From Croceibacterium_A sp044506885 (GTDB lineage: Bacteria; Pseudomonadota; Alphaproteobacteria; Sphingomonadales; Sphingomonadaceae), in contig JBIQKC010000067.1 of assembly GCA_044506885.1 (NCBI GenBank), positions 1 to 7,558 of the forward strand: DNA of 7,558 bases. Direction: 5' to 3'. The notes below the pieces were generated by a model. That model searched no databases. It was not told where the DNA came from and saw only the letters and a list, made by a program, of their open reading frames with translations. The translations under genes and the position numbers were made by a program. This document shows, piece after piece, positions 7,331 through 7,558 of this stretch (positions are counted from its first letter, which is position 1; each line of letters starts with the position of its first letter).

Positions 7331-7453
7331 TGTGCCGTCGAGACGGTCCTCGCCCTGGCCGCGGGGGAACTGTCCGATGGCGAGCTGGCCGAATGGTTTC
7401 GCCAGCATCTCGCCGGAAACCGACCCGGAACAAAAAAAGAACTTCCAATGTAG
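7331..7453 (+). pseudogene. Short coding remnant without a start codon (or a frameshifted small gene)
   Basis: An open frame ending at TAG (7451-7453) reads AVETVLALAAGELSDGELAE followed by WFRQHLAGNRPGTKKELPM, a plausible amphipathic acidic sequence with GC-rich third positions. It has no ATG, GTG or TTG near its beginning, because a stop (TGA, 7328-7330) precedes it. ATGATG at 7327-7332 is one base out of frame: removing T7333 would give a 41-residue protein starting MM-AVETVL. It begins just after the inverted repeat, so its 5' end may have been replaced by that element. Family not recognised. The LexA box falls within its last codons. Confidence 0.4.
7428..7442 (+). promoter_or_regulatory. 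LexA (SOS) box, alphaproteobacterial direct-repeat type
   Basis: GAACAAAAAAAGAAC is an exact GAAC-N7-GAAC, the complement of the GTTC-N7-GTTC direct repeat bound by alphaproteobacterial LexA, with the A-rich spacer frequent in such sites. It lies 62 bases before the ATG at 7505, a suitable place to block that gene's promoter. It also falls inside the coding remnant, so chance is possible but unlikely given position and spacing. Downstream, AGGAG precedes the ATG. Confidence 0.7.
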
Positions 7454-7504
7454 GATTTCGTTTGCTCCGCTCGCGGCCTGCGACTCGAAAAGGAGCAAGG
7501 GATC

Positions 7505-7558
7505 ATGGCAAGGCGCGAAGCCCGCGAATTGACGCTCGAGGAATTCGACACCTGGCGC
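7505..7558 (+). CDS. Start of an unidentified, probably SOS-regulated gene, cut by window edge
   Basis: Eighteen codons, MARREARELTLEEFDTWR, from an ATG preceded by AGGAG (with nine bases between) and by the LexA box at 7428-7442. The sequence is too short for a family call; the LTLEEF-type opening is shared by unrelated families. The start is supported by the ribosome site and by GC-rich third positions. LexA control is inferred. The opposite-strand open frame covering this stretch looks like a shadow. Confidence 0.55.
   Translation, partial: MARREARELTLEEFDTWR

Overview
The window looks like a chromosomal piece of a GC-rich alphaproteobacterium, most likely a sphingomonad (Sphingomonadaceae/Erythrobacteraceae). 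The evidence is strong G/C at third codon positions in most genes, a ThiC of the alphaproteobacterial type with Fe-S motif CX2CX4C, an SRAP protein starting MCNLYRM, and a direct-repeat SOS box (GAAC-N7-GAAC), the LexA site typical of Alphaproteobacteria. The taxonomic call is inference from memory of these families; no search was run.

Layout. Positions 1-299 (minus) hold the N-terminal part of an SRAP (YedK/HMCES-like) abasic-site DNA-protein crosslink protein. It is divergent from a four-helix DUF2569 membrane protein (383-877, plus). A TPP riboswitch (about 929-1020) and a Shine-Dalgarno-sequestering expression platform precede thiC (1059-2984), the thiamine-pyrimidine synthase. thiC carries several palindromic repeats read in frame, including a REP-like element just after its Fe-S cysteines. 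Convergent to thiC is a cell-wall hydrolase with a peptidoglycan-binding domain and a TIGR02594/NlpC-P60-like catalytic domain (3052-3768, minus). It is followed by a second, truncated and diverged copy of the last ~540 bases of thiC (3893-4427).

From about 4430 to 6660 base composition is visibly less GC-rich and codon use changes, which suggests an acquired segment. It carries a tightly coupled pair (stop and start overlap as TAATG): a three-Cys-motif partner protein (TcmP, 4485-5387) with methyltransferase-like motifs, and a phage Gp37/Gp68-type DUF5131 protein (5387-6145) with a radical-SAM-like CX6CX2C motif. A convergent 90-residue protein of unknown family (6261-6533, minus) follows. 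The TcmP start codon and Shine-Dalgarno lie inside a long hairpin. This pair, of unknown biochemical function as far as I know, is the best candidate for an undescribed system here.

The right end returns to GC-rich DNA. It holds an arr-type rifampin ADP-ribosyltransferase split by one missing base (6682-7106), a 140-base nested inverted repeat (7161-7300), a short coding remnant (7331-7453), a LexA box (7428-7442), and the first 18 codons of an unidentified, probably SOS-controlled gene (7505-7558). The window therefore combines housekeeping thiamine biosynthesis with a patch of rearrangement: partial gene duplication, palindromic repeats, broken genes and a foreign two-gene operon.
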